DNA of 64,000 nucleotides from the NCBI GenBank assembly GCA_905250885.1, contig CAJNOQ010000035.1:1-64000 (forward strand). Reading direction: 5' to 3'. Below, piece by piece: positions 49,701-61,506 of this stretch. Origin of the DNA: Didymodactylos carnosus (taxonomy: Eukaryota; Rotifera; Eurotatoria; Philodinida; Philodinidae). Position numbers and translations under genes: made by a program. Position 1 is the stretch's first letter. Each line of letters starts with the position of its first letter. The notes beneath the pieces are model-generated. The model worked only from the letters and a program-made list of their open reading frames with translations, searched no databases and had not been told where the DNA came from.

Positions 49701-52700
49701 CTGTTGTCAACGACTTTTAAAAAGTAAACAAATCGCCAACTTAGGTCTTTTTCGTGATACGGTTTAAGTTCCCGGACTTAAGTCGGTCTTAAACTTAGAC
49801 TTAAGTTTTTTCGTGATACGACTCCCAGAGGACTTACTGTACTCGTTGCAACTTCATCTTTTTCATCTATGGACGTTAGTTGAGCAGTTTCCGTCGATGG
49901 TTGCCGATTAAAATCAGTTTCAACTACTGCTACATCTTTTCCAATATCATCGAACAGTTCGCTTGCTTCATTATCACCACTCACCGGAGGCTGGGACAGT
50001 TTTGTGACAAGAGACGATTTTTCTGACAGAGAATTGGGCACTGTAATAACGTGATCGTCAACATTCGATGTTAGTCGATCTAAATATAATAGAAAGGCAA
50101 TATAAACCATCGAATATTTAAAGCTTTGAGTATTAATCGAATTCAAATCACCAGTCTTATAAAATAATCTAATCCTAAGATTCTAAAATCTTTATTTTTC
50201 TGTTACCATTCTTATTTTCGGCTTGGTTCACCGGTTCGTCATCAACAGATTGGTTTTTGCCATGTGGTTTGAATTCTGAAATAGTAGATGACATTTTTTG
50301 CAGTTTATTTTCTTCGCGATCAGGAGTCATTTTCGGTGCTTCGATATCGTTCGATTTGGATGATGTCGATTCAATAGTAGATGGCTCTATTTGATCTGCT
50401 TCACCGGTAGTCTCTAAATTGCCGCTATCCATACGTTCATCATCAACAGATGGTTGACTAGCAATGACTGATTGTTGAGGTTGTTTTTCAATACTCTTTT
50501 CTTCTTCTAACGCTTTTGAAGATGAATTAGTGGATGGTGCCAAAGATAAATCTTCATTATCTCCATTTGAATGTGTCATATCATCTTCCATATCATTATC
50601 GGGCATCAGCTGATACGCAAGTGTTTGTGGTATTGCTGGCATTTCAGGATTTGGTGCCAAAGATAAATCTTCATTATCTCCATTTGATTGTGTCATATCA
50701 TCTTCCATATCATTATCGGGCATCAGTTGATACGCAAGTGTTTGTGGTATTGCTGGCATGTCTGGATTTGGTGCCAAAGATAAATCTTCATTATCTCCAT
50801 TTGATTGTGTCATATCATCTTCTATATCATTATCGGGCATCAGTTGATATGCAAGCGTTTGTGGTATTGGTGGTCTTTCTGGATTGGGTGATGGAGTTCT
50901 GTCTTCATCATCGGCCATTTCATCTTCAATGCTATAGGCCAAGGTACCAGCTGTAGGTGGTGTGGGAAATCTTCGTTCACCGTCATTTTTTACTTGATTG
51001 TTACTCTCTTCTTCTTTTTGTAAATCAAACGGAATGTCAATAATAGTCCTTGTAGTAATTGTTGTTGTTGTTGTGGTTGTGGTTTTTGTCACAATTTCAT
51101 CTATTACTTGTTCACTCCGACTAGTAGCGACTTGTTGCTGTTGTTCTTCATCTAATGATTTTATTTCATCACTATCATCTATATCATATGCTTGAGTTTC
51201 ACCTACATATTCTTGCTGACTTCCAGCCATCTCTATTTCATCGGGTTCGAGGTCATATGATTGTGTATTAACCTCGACTAAAAAAAAAAATAATAACAAA
51301 AAAAGCTAAATTAATACTGTGAGATATAAAAGTGAAAGTCTTTCTCCTCTTCTTCAATTTATATCTGTTATATAAAATGAATTCTATTATTCCTATTTGT
51401 TTAATTGAAATGTAGTGAAAGGAGTAAAAACTCACGAAAAATGCTTAAACATACAAGCATTTATTTCATTCGTTTCAGTTTGTTTAATAATAGTTGTTGT
51501 AGTAGTGTTGACCACTGTTACTTGTTCACTATTAATGATGTCTTGTTTTTGTTCGTCTGTTGATGACTGTAATGGTTGTGACGATGAAACGATTTCCAGT
51601 TGATCATTCATATTTAAATTTGTTTGTTCAATAAGCGGCAATGTAGCTGGTATTGTATTACAACCAATTAGTATTTCATCGGCATGATATTCTTCAAAAT
51701 TATCATTGTTATTTAATAATGATGAAGACGCTCTGACAGGTGATGTTATTGATTGATTGAATGCTTGATGTTCACTACCGATACCATTTTGTTTTCGATT
51801 TGTATGGATAGATGACGACAGTTCATTATCAACACCTGAAGAATGCATATCTAAAACATATCAAATAATCTATACAATTTTCTATCCGTTCTCAAGAATT
51901 TTACACTTACTTGGTGAAGAAGAATTTCCAAATTTTATTGATGTTCGTACTTGTGTAACTGGTCGAATCATTCCTACAAAAAGAAATCACTATTACAAAA
52001 AACTGAAAAATGAATACTGGAAAAATTCTGCTATGCTATTACTATTATCTATCACAGATCACACTATATCAACCATATTTACATGAAGCCTAATCTTTCA
52101 TTAATCTAAAATGCTAAAAAGATTTATTACTTACGATTATTATTTTTATTCCAAATTTTCATTGGTTGCACTGGTTCAATATCATCATCATACGAATCCG
52201 TAATTGCTTGTGTTGATGCTATCAAAAACAATAGATATCGAAAATGTGTTCATAAAGTATTGTAGAACTTTCAATATCGTCCTTACGTATACAATCGGCT
52301 GAATCTTCACTGGTAATATCATTATTTACATGACTATCAACAAAACTTTTACGTTGAACATTTCCACCATTATTATTTTGTTCTGTGGGTGTCTAAAAAA
52401 AAGGAAAAAATTATTTAACATCCATTACATACAGAAAATAAAGCAGTGTATATGGAAAGTCTCTTACAGTTAAATCGAATTCATCATCAATCGATGGATA
52501 ACTATCCTCTTGCAACGTACTGGCTGCTGGAATATATGATAATTGCTTTTCACTATGTTTGGGTAGAAGAACCTAATAGCAAAAATGATTGTTGAAAAGA
52601 ATCTTGACTTTTTTTTTATAATTCTAATGGTGAACAGAAACATACATTGCTTTTTTCAAATAAACATGTAATATCACCAAACTGGAGCTCATCCCCATAT

Positions 52701-54891
52701 TTCATTGCATATAAAACATTTGGTGTCAATTGTACCTGAAATATAAACAAAATAGTTTTGTCACGAGATGTCGATATGAACACAAACCGAGAAATGTGTC
52801 TTGAAGTAGAGTCCTGCGGGACAAACTTTTCTGTTGCCCCGAGCCCGTGAGCAAATAATGTTGTCCCGAACCCGTCTGTCCCGTGAAAAAATTCATGGGC
52901 TTTTTTGCCCCATCCCGTTTGTCCCGTAATTTTTTGAAAAATGTTTTCTGCTGTGATAAACCGTAACTATTACAAGACATGCTTAAAGTCTCAAACTCAG
53001 TTTTGCAAAAAATCCACATGACAAAATTTAAGTCTAATTTATTTGGATCTAAACTTAAAAGTTGCAGTATAAAAGAATGTTGTACATCCACTCACCAGCT
53101 CGGAATCGAAAGGAAAGAACTGTAAGCCTAGTTTTAGATTTGGAACATCTTCTCAAGTTTAAATCCGGATTATTTCGCCTCTCTGGGTTAATTTTTATTC
53201 GTTATTGTAAAATTATGGTTTTGACTTGATAGTATTGGTTGGGCCAGAATAAACGGTCCTCCTTGTATTTTGCATATAATTTCTTTTCTTTTCAATCCTT
53301 AGATCTGATCGTTTTTCCAAAAGATGCGCCATCGAATTCTCTATAAGACTCAATCAAACTTATTTCTATAACAAGTTAAGGAGAAAAATGGAATGAAGAA
53401 TACTCAACACGATGAAAAGGACCAACTTTCTAAGCTGAAATAACGTTCTGTTCCACCACTTTCATTGAGTTGGATGATGAGAAGAAGAGAACACACACAT
53501 TTTGAAACCATTGAAAAGCTCTATCAACCAGTATTGGATGTACAATGCAAAATCAACCTTGCAGCAACATAGCACCTTTTTAGCTCGGTCTTTTTCTATT
53601 TTGGTGAGAAATGATACCTGTGCCAGATTCAGCTGCAAAAGTTATCTTAAAGCTTTCTTCATAAATTCACCTGTCGAGCAATAGCAGATTTTGGTCAACT
53701 TGAGGTGAATTTTGGAATGTCAGATTTTTCAGTGCTCACTTAGATTTGAACGAACTGTGAACTGCATAAGGAGAAAGAGCGGACTTTAGAGTACTCAAAA
53801 ATATCTTCAATTTTGTTTCATTGTCTTTAGCCTGTTTAAAATATTCCAAAAGTTGTAAAACAATATAGCTTAGACAGTTGGTCCTTTCGTCATGTTGAAT
53901 ATTTTTCGTTTCATCTTTCTTCTTAACTTTTTATAGAAATAAGTTTGATCAAGTTTTGTAGAGAATTTGACGACACATCTTTTGAAAACGACCAGGTCTA
54001 TTGATTGAAAAGAAAAAACATTATAAGAAAAGTATGAGGAGGGCCATTTATTCTGGATCACTCGATATTACAAGAATTAAATATTTGAAGTTGCAGTATA
54101 ATTACAATCAAAAGACAAAACTTACGGGACATTTTTCTGCAACTTGTCCCGAGCCCGTAATTTGCTTTTTGTCCAAACCCCGTGTATCCCACAGGACGGG
54201 GCAGACGGGATGGGATTCGGGGTTGCCCCGTAGGAGTCTGTCTTGAAGAGACAAGCAATCTCATTTCAACGCTCTCAAAAGGCAATCAAATTTAATCTGG
54301 CAAAACATGTAATCTATCATTTACCACATACTTTATTTAGAAACGTTTTATTGCTTGATGCTAAATCTTGAACAAAATATTGGCCATTTGAATAAGTAAT
54401 TTTTGCATGTTGTTTTGAAAGAGACTAGAAAAACCATGAGAATTTAGTTAGTGCTATTGTATAAGAAACATAAAGAGAAAAACATACTTGTACAGGAATT
54501 ATTACATCAGACGGAGAACTACGACCAACTGTTGTTTCTTCTAGAAAATGAGAGTGACAAATATCGAGTAAAGAATGTAATGAACATAGAGGACAAAAAG
54601 AGCTTACTTGACAATGGATATTCAGATGGCGTAAAATTATCGACCGGGCTTACAAGCTTTAAATAGACCTCCTGTAATAGCAAAGACATATTTGATATAT
54701 AATGAGTATGTCTTGAGTTATTCTATAATCAAAATATGTTGATTTTCATAACTTTCATGTTTCTATTTAGTTCTTAATTACTGCTGTTTCGTTTTTTGAA
54801 AAAAATTGCTTTTAGAACTACTTACATATTCACCAATCGAAGAGATTGAATCGTCTGCAGTACGAACTTGTGTCGAATCGAGATCAGACAT
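46717..54891 (-). CDS. MDC1: MDC1-type DNA-damage checkpoint mediator (FHA + tandem BRCT)
   Basis: Seventeen exons join without a frame break: 54826-54891, 54608-54671, 54488-54540, 54332-54424, 52646-52735, 52468-52572, 52287-52392, 52135-52218, 51911-51973, 51455-51850, 50207-51277, 49838-50079, 49281-49440, 48376-49216, 47839-48322, 47082-47430, 46717-46922; 1490 residues. MDC1 docks on phosphorylated H2A.X at double-strand breaks and recruits ATM, MRN and RNF8. An FHA domain fills about residues 23-122 (G49-R50, S64, H67, N86 in the phosphothreonine-pocket positions). The middle is acidic with TQ motifs (NTQSYD, ETQAYD) and tandem repeats, then a basic Ser/Thr/Lys region. The C-terminal tandem BRCT (about 1295-1490) matches human MDC1 closely: VDRIRRTKKF versus TDRIRRTVKF, and CLGRGAHIVSPTWI versus ALGRGIPILSLDWL. 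Confidence 0.92.
49484..49826. mobile_element. MITE inside an MDC1 intron
   Basis: Ends GGGGGTCGTATCAC and, in reverse, GGGAGTCGTATCAC bracket about 340 bp filled with the palindromic decamer GACTTAAGTC and variants in both orientations. It lies in the intron between exons 49838-50079 and 49281-49440 and its right end is only eleven bases from the splice donor. Flanking TTA (left) suggests, but AGA (right) does not confirm, a three-base PIF/Harbinger-type target site. Confidence 0.65.
50536..50976 (-). repeat. 117-bp tandem repeat coding for 39-residue units in the MDC1-like protein
   Basis: Three units of exactly 117 bp start at 50536, 50653 and 50770; a fourth, diverged unit follows to about 50976. 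Each encodes 39 residues (about 484-621 of the protein) with the core TLAYQLMPDND, an acidic DDMTQSNGDNED stretch and a Pro-rich end. The TQ and the Ser/Asp-rich stretch sit where MDC1 proteins keep phosphorylation-dependent docking sites. Confidence 0.9.
52807..54240. mobile_element. hAT-type element in the fourth intron of the MDC1-like gene
   Basis: Ends TAGAGTCCTGCGGG and, in reverse, CAGACTCCTACGGG, with an exact 8-bp duplication TCTTGAAG (52799-52806 and 54241-54248). The subterminal DNA on both sides carries repeated TCCCG/GCCCG units in opposite orientation. The 831-bp TA-flanked MITE 53235-54065 is inserted in its middle, so its own length is about 600 bp. No transposase frame. It accounts for nearly all of the 1.6-kb intron. 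Confidence 0.85.
53235..54065. mobile_element. TA-flanked TIR element (Tc1/mariner-like MITE), copy 2, nested
   Basis: Aligns end to end with 5563-6268, apart from an internal extra segment of roughly 130 bp. Ends are TTGGTTGGGCC and, in reverse, TCGAGTGATCC, with TA outside both (53233-53234, 54066-54067). Because it sits within the hAT element 52807-54240 it arrived later than that element. Confidence 0.7.
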
Positions 54892-57800
54892 ATCTGGAAC
54901 AAAAATATTTTTTTATAACTAATTTTTTTTCGGTCATTCAAGATGAATTTTTCTGTTTTCAGTCGTATTTCACTACGAATCTTCTCATAAGACATACTGC
55001 GCTGATCGAAAAAAGTAAATAACTCATTAAGAAAGTTATCCCTACATCTCACGTCTTATAAAAATTCAAATACATAGACGTTGTATTGCATAGTCCACTC
55101 CAGAAGTATTCTGTGAAAGAATAAAGCTTTCTTAGGATTTTTGATGAGCGAAAAAGAGTCGTCCATTTTACGTAACTTTTCCCTAAATACAAGTTTTTTC
55201 ATGGCAGTTTTACAAAATCTGTTGTCAAAAGTCAGCCAAACATAAAAGACATTCTGCAATTATTTTTGTGAAAGAGTATGAGCAGATTAACGATCATACA
55301 ACCAAAATGTGTGTATGCGTCAACATAGATTCCATTTGTCAAGTAAAAAAACTTTTCTTGTCATTCAAGTAGCAAACTAAAACCTTTAGCGATTCAATGA
55401 TCGTAGATCGATGAACAGCCATAGGAGGCCATTTAGGCGATGGTAACTAGCATACTTTCAACTCGAACTTAGGAGAGTTGAATGCAATATAAGCCTTCTT
55501 CAGTCACAATGGGGTACGTCTATTTTTCGAAAATACTCTCTCAAATTGCGGTTACCAATCGCAGTCACCTTTTCACTGGTCATCGGTCAAATTATCGGAT
55601 CTTAAAAATTGATTATCATATTTTTTTTTTGACAAGGGCCTGACATCCATGATGCAACATGAGCCTCTAGCTATAATTTTCTCTATGATGCAGAAACACC
55701 GCATTTTTGTAGCAGTATATTTCTCTGAATTTCATATATTGTTGAAATTAGATAACACAAGAAGTTTAAAAAAAATTGACGATAGCAGTGCCACTATCAT
55801 TTACAATATTAAACGCTTAAAACAGTTTTTTTATTGGACTAGGCTGGCGTATTAATTTTCCTAACATCTTGTGACATGACCATATATACATTGAAAATAA
55901 TCTAATTCTGTTGTAATAGATCTTTTGTTTTGAATTTGGTTATATTATGTTGTATATACAAACAAAATTCGCTACGTTAGTTAATAATTATTATGAACCA
56001 AATGATATTTCATTTCTTATTTTTATTATTACTTAAGTATTATATTGACTGTTGAAACCTCTTCAGTAGTGTAGAATGTCAAACATTCTCAGTAACTAAC
56101 TATAACAGGTCAAAAATGAATAATAAAATCTCATTAATTTCATGTTTAAATGCAAAACTTCCATTCAATGAATTTCTTTCCTCAAAACTCGAAAAACTAC
56201 ATCAAATAAGCACATTTTTTTTCACATTCTATGATAATGACCTTGAGTTAATAAATTTCTTATGAATCAAGAAAAGAGACAACAAGTTAGGCATTTCTAT
56301 GAATTTCAAAATTAACATTTCTGCATCTAATTGTAGGCACACAATTTTTCAAATATATGAAATTGGCTTTCCATGCTATAACTTTTCTTAACACTTTAAA
56401 GATAAAATAAAATGTCTTTAAAGACAATTATCTCTGCATTCAAATTCAATATATCTATTTCAAAAATATGAACAATGGCATACTTTCATTTCTAAATAGT
56501 CTAAAAGCCATTCTCAATAATTTTAAAAATTCTCTGATTGTTTTTGACTTCATTTCGAAGTGTGATTTTTATGTTTGTTTAAAGGAGAATTACTTTTAAA
56601 GATTTTGTTTTTTGTACATAGTGGTAAGACAAAATTATACATATCAACGTTATTTGATAGAATAAGAATAAAGTTTGATTATTTACAAATTTATTACTTT
56701 TTAATCTACTTTATAGTCTTCAATTTTAGAATATTTTTTTCTATTGAAATAGAAACAATACATATTGCAATCTTTCTAGTGTTATTTATTAAATACAACA
56801 AATGTTTTCTAATTTTTTACAAACTTAATCAGATAGTTGTATATGTACACACAGTATTCAGTTTTTTTTATTTAAACTTCTATTTAGACTAGAATTTTTT
56901 CGAAGATTTCTATCGATAATAGTCAACGAAAAGAATGTTGCTCTTTTTTGTTGTAGGCGTCTTGTACGTGTCCTTATCTGCACTCTTTTTTTACAGAAAT
57001 AGTTTGTATTCGAATATGGTGCAATTCATCATTTTTTTTTTATGAGTAACAGTTGATAGAAAACAGGCAGGTTCTTTGTTTTTGCCCATCGATAGAAAAG
57101 ACCAAGGACGTCATTCCATACAAACAAACAAGTTAAAAATCTTTCTCAAATATAGGAGATTTTTAAGTGAGATTTTTTTAGAAAATCTGTTCGAAAATTG
57201 CTTATAGCATTTATTTTTCATTGAACTTTTTTTTATAAATAGATAGAAACGCAAATTTTCCGTTCAGAAACCAGACAATTGTTAACGTCTCAAATTTGAA
57301 TGTCGATTTCTCTCCTCATATCTATTAGACGAAGAAGAAGAAAAAAATGATTGTTTGATGGTGTTTTTTTGAATTTCATCTTTTGATAAAACAAGTGAAC
57401 AGAACAAGTTTCTTATGTTCTCAAAAATTTGCGTTCTTTAAAAATTTTATTTTTTTCTTATATTATTTTTTTTTTTATTTTTATTTTTTTGTTTATTTAG
57501 TTCATGTTTTTCTTTACTTTTGCGTACAAAAAAATAGATTCTTTTTTCTTTTCAAAACATTCTCTTTGACATTGAAGAAGTCTACTTCTTTCTTCGATAA
57601 AATGTTAGTCTAAAAATGATCGATTACACTGCATGATAGCTAAATCTGACACAGTACTATGTCAGTACGATTACGTAATTTATTCCGTTCTTTTAAAGAA
57701 GAAATAAAAACGAAATATGTAGAAAAGAACATACATCGAATCTTATTTAGCATAACAATAATAAGTAGAAGAAATATTTTTAGTCTGAATGAATAAAAGA

Positions 57801-58884
57801 ATAGCTAATAAAAAAATTTTTCCTATGATTAATCTAACTGACGGACGATGAACAACTGGACTGTATTAGAAGTGTATACATGGCTGAATCTTTGTTTCAA
57901 TTGACAGTGCCATGTGTGTGTATTAAAAGAATTTTGTTTGTTTTTATACAATCGACAAATGTATTCTTTAAAAACATTTTTTTTTATGTATAAAATATGG
58001 CAATAGAAAAATAGTCTACAAAATTTTATAATCGAATATTGAAACCAAACATATTTTTTATATATCCTCTTAACTTCTATTATTTCTCATTTATTTGTCT
58101 TCAATTCTATCATATATCCTGTTTTTCCACTTTTTATCAGCGTATATAACGACTTCTATCTTATGAGAAATATATCTTTAGATACTGGATACTCCCAAAA
58201 TGTTTTATTCTCTAAATATTTACTTTTAGATATAATTATACTTTCTCATCTTGTAAATTAATCCTTGTCAATATTTTTAATTGTTATTACGTATTTAAAT
58301 AATTACTTGTAAAGAGATTTACTATATATTAACAAAAATTTTCTTTTATTTTTGTATCTTTCTTTAATATTCAATTTAATACGAGATTATTAACTGTAAC
58401 ATATAAATACATCGATTCACTCACGTTCAATCAAAGTTATATTTCAACAATAATAAAATCTCGTAATTAATCAATTTTTCGCTTATCTAGCGGCAGGAAG
58501 GACACTGAATCGAAAGGTAGGATAAAAATATTCTTAAAATATTTCCAGTATACTTAGACAAAGAGCAATTTTAATTTCTTTTATCATCATCTTATATTAG
58601 TGAGCGACTAGACAGATATATATATATAAGATGATTACTACACTTCATAGGATAAGATAGATTTTAGTATTCCTGAAACATCTACAGAATACAACAGTTG
58701 CTGTTCAAAGATATTTAGAAAAATAATTATTATAATATTTTGTCCGAATAAATGTAGAAAATAAAAGTGAGATTTATAGCAGTTTCGATATTGAAAATTT
58801 AAATATGAAACAGATAATATTTAATTTTATTTCTATTGTTTTAGCAAAAAGTGGCGGTCAAATTTACATTCGTGAAACGGAGGC
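54892..58884. other. Intergenic stretch between the divergent MDC1 and polyamine oxidase genes
   Basis: About 4 kb with no recognised gene. It must hold both promoters, but no distinct core promoter was identified. The only structure I can point to is the repeat at 57250-57480. Confidence 0.6.
57250..57480. repeat. Diverged inverted repeat, partner at 45640-45880
   Basis: Opposite-orientation partner of 45640-45880; see that entry for the shared blocks. It lies between the MDC1-like gene and the polyamine oxidase gene. Confidence 0.6.
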
Positions 58885-61368
58885 ATGTTATCGGACGATC
58901 AGACACCAGTAAGTACCCGTAAATTTTTAACTTTTTTATTAAATTCTCTATAATAAAATATTTATATTATGTTTTAGAATTCTTTAATCAACCGACCAGT
59001 TTTCCGCCAGGTCATAATCATCGGAGCCGGAACGGCCGGTCTGTCAGCCGCTTATCAATTAAAAAAATCGGGTTTTAAAAATGTTCTCATTTTGGAAGGT
59101 AAATAAATCTTTAATAAAATAAATATAAGATAAAACAGATGTATATGAATAAATTCAATTTATTAATTTCAAGGTCAAGATCGTGTTGGTGGTCGTATTC
59201 TTACCAATTATCTTGATGATAGTTTTTCGAAGCCATTAGATATGGGTGCTTGTTGGATACATGGTCTTGAAAATAATCCCGTCTATGAGTTAGTACAACG
59301 TGAACAATTTCCATCACATACGGGTACAATTCTTACTTATGATATTGGAATGTGTGTCGATGAAAATGGAAATGAAATACCAAATAGTTTACATGTTGAA
59401 GTTGATCAATTTTTTGAGAGTTTAGCACAAGATATACGTGATTTATTTCAATTAGATTCAATAAATAATAATCAAACATCATTGGTTGATAAACGTTTAA
59501 TAAGTGAAAGTTTTCAAAAAGTATTTTCTGAAAAATTTCAAAAGTTTTTAAATTTGAATGGTGGTGATGGTGAAACAAGACGATTAAAATTGAAACTATT
59601 ACAGAGACGGTAAATAGAAGAGAGAAAAACAAAATATATGTATTCATATTTATATTTAATTTTTAGATTCGATCAAGAAACGGGAGAATGTGGTTGTAAT
59701 AGGTAAGATCGATTTGAAAACTAAACATATTAAATTTTAATAAATATTTTTATTTAGTATGGATCAAGTTAGTCACTATGAATTTGGCTCTTATCAACGT
59801 CCAAAAGGTCCTGATCTTGAGTTTCCATGTGGTTATGGTTCATTAATTCGTTATCTTCGTTCATTAATACCTGAAAATTGGCTATGTTTTGAAAAATTTG
59901 TCGAAAATATTTCATGGTATAATAATGATCAACGTATTAAAATTGAATGTGCAACAGGTGAACGATATGAATGTGATCATTGCATTGTAACAATACCCTT
60001 AGCTTGTTTAAAATGGAATTATAAAAGTTTATTTACACCCGCATTACCAGGTAAAATATTATTTTTTTCAGTAATATCAAACATATTAAATATTATATTT
60101 TTAGCTTGGAAAACAGAAGCTATACACAAATTGGATATGGGAACGGTTGATAAAATCTATTTATTTTATGATAATTTGGATTTTATTAAAGGTGATAGTT
60201 TGGCTATTATTTATGACAAAGACGATAATATTGATATAAAAAAAGAATGGTATAAGAAAATTTTTTTATTTATGAAAGTGTATGATAATGTTTTACTTGG
60301 ATGGATAACGGGTGATGAAGTAAGCAAATTCAAATAATTTATTCTTTTTCAGATAAAACATACACATTATTTTCATTTAATTTTAGGCTATTTATTGTGA
60401 AGATTTGGATGAAACGTATATTGGCGATGTTTTAACAAATGTATTACGAAAAAGTTTAAAAAATTCATCAATTCCAAAACCAAATAAAGTTATACGGTAA
60501 ATAAGATGAAGAGTTTACCTTCATTAGTAGTTCTAGAATTGAATAATCGATTTTTGTTTGTAGAACGCAATGGTTTTCAAATCCCTGTTCACGAGGTTCT
60601 TATTCTTACGTACCAGTAGGAGCTACATCAAAACAACATATTAAAGATTTGTCAAGACCGTTATATGTCAATAACGTGGTATGTAGTAAATTCTTACATC
60701 GATGTCATTTGGAATAGCAGAACATTGGATCAGTTTGTTGTTTCATGTTTTCTGCTTGTTAGAGTGCCATCCCATCTTATTAGTTTCTATTATACTATCG
60801 TAATAATGTTGCTTTTTGTTTCTTTTTTTCCATGATTTTTAGCGGCGCTGCTTTACTTCTGTAGAGCAGATAACCGGAATCAGGAGGCTGGGAAAACGGC
60901 GCGGTACAGACGCATGAAAAACAAGAGTAAGAAAATCAATATCTAAGTCAGGAGACACACACATCATGCGTCTGATATTCACGTTTTTATCTGGACACTG
61001 TTTGAAGGTGTGTCTGTTCGAAGGCAGTGCAGGCAAGTGCCGCTGGAAAGTAAGCAAATAAACACGATTTAAACTTAATTTAATATCTCAAACTGCATAA
61101 TTATTATCGTTTTATTTCTTATAGGATTTTTTTTGTTTGTTTTATTCCGCTCTTTACTAATTCTCTTCAAATTTTCTAGCCAAAACTTCTTTTTGCTGGC
61201 GAAGCAACTCATAAGAATTATTATTCAACTGTACATGGTGCCTATATTACTGGTCAACAACAAGCGGAAAATTTAATTAAATTTATTAAAAATGATGAAA
61301 AATTAGCAAGGCAATCAGCAAAAGATATGTTAACAAAAGTTATTTTTGATATAAGTGAGCCACCCTGA
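58885..61368 (+). CDS. FAD-dependent spermine/polyamine oxidase-like amine oxidase
   Basis: Nine exons (58885-58908, 58978-59098, 59174-59609, 59667-59702, 59758-60050, 60105-60319, 60387-60496, 60564-60678, 61180-61368) give 512 residues. The enzyme would oxidise spermine, spermidine or their acetylated forms with FAD, releasing H2O2. The dinucleotide-binding motif is G24-A-G-T-A-G29, followed by DRVGGR (51-56) and MGACWIHG. Near the end, WFSNPCSRGSYSYVPVG and LLFAGEATHKNYYSTVHGA match the FAD- and substrate-binding parts of SMOX/PAOX. Sequence does not separate SMOX from PAOX activity. The start gives only 19 residues before the FAD strand, which is normal. The intron before the last exon is 501 bp, much longer than the others. 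The frame beyond the TGA stays open (see 61369-61506). Confidence 0.9.
60841..61044. repeat. GC-richer segment with short inverted ends in the last intron of the amine oxidase gene
   Basis: The segment starts AGCGGCGCTGC and ends, in reverse, AGCGGCACTTGCC, and is clearly GC-richer than its surroundings. It could be a small MITE that lengthened this intron. A flanking duplication was not found and the inverted ends are short. Confidence 0.35.
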
Positions 61369-61506
61369 CACGGCCGGGTATTTAAATCAAACAACAAAGC
61401 AACGACGTCTGCTGCTGTTGAACCTCATCTTTCGGTCGAATGGTTGAGGTTATTTATTGGTGGTGTTGCAGCAAGAGTCGTTGATTTTGTTATCCATTTA
61501 ATTTGA
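61369..61506 (+). other. In-frame open extension after the amine oxidase stop
   Basis: Directly after the TGA at 61366-61368 the same frame is open for 45 codons to a second TGA. The sequence looks coding, ending in a hydrophobic stretch (WLRLFIGGVAARVVDFVIHL) like a tail anchor. Removing 61355-61399 as a 45-bp intron (donor GTGAGC, acceptor AAAG) would skip the stop and keep the frame. That intron would be shorter than the others in this gene and lacks a pyrimidine tract. Confidence 0.4.

Noticed and set aside
50534-50956. 140-codon plus-strand frame with internal repeats
   Set aside because: Antisense of the MDC1 tandem repeat; the repeats come from the real gene on the other strand.
60839-61057. 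GC-richer segment considered as a tRNA-derived SINE or an extra exon
   Set aside because: No box A/box B pair was found and no splice sites in phase with the amine oxidase; kept only as a possible small repeat.
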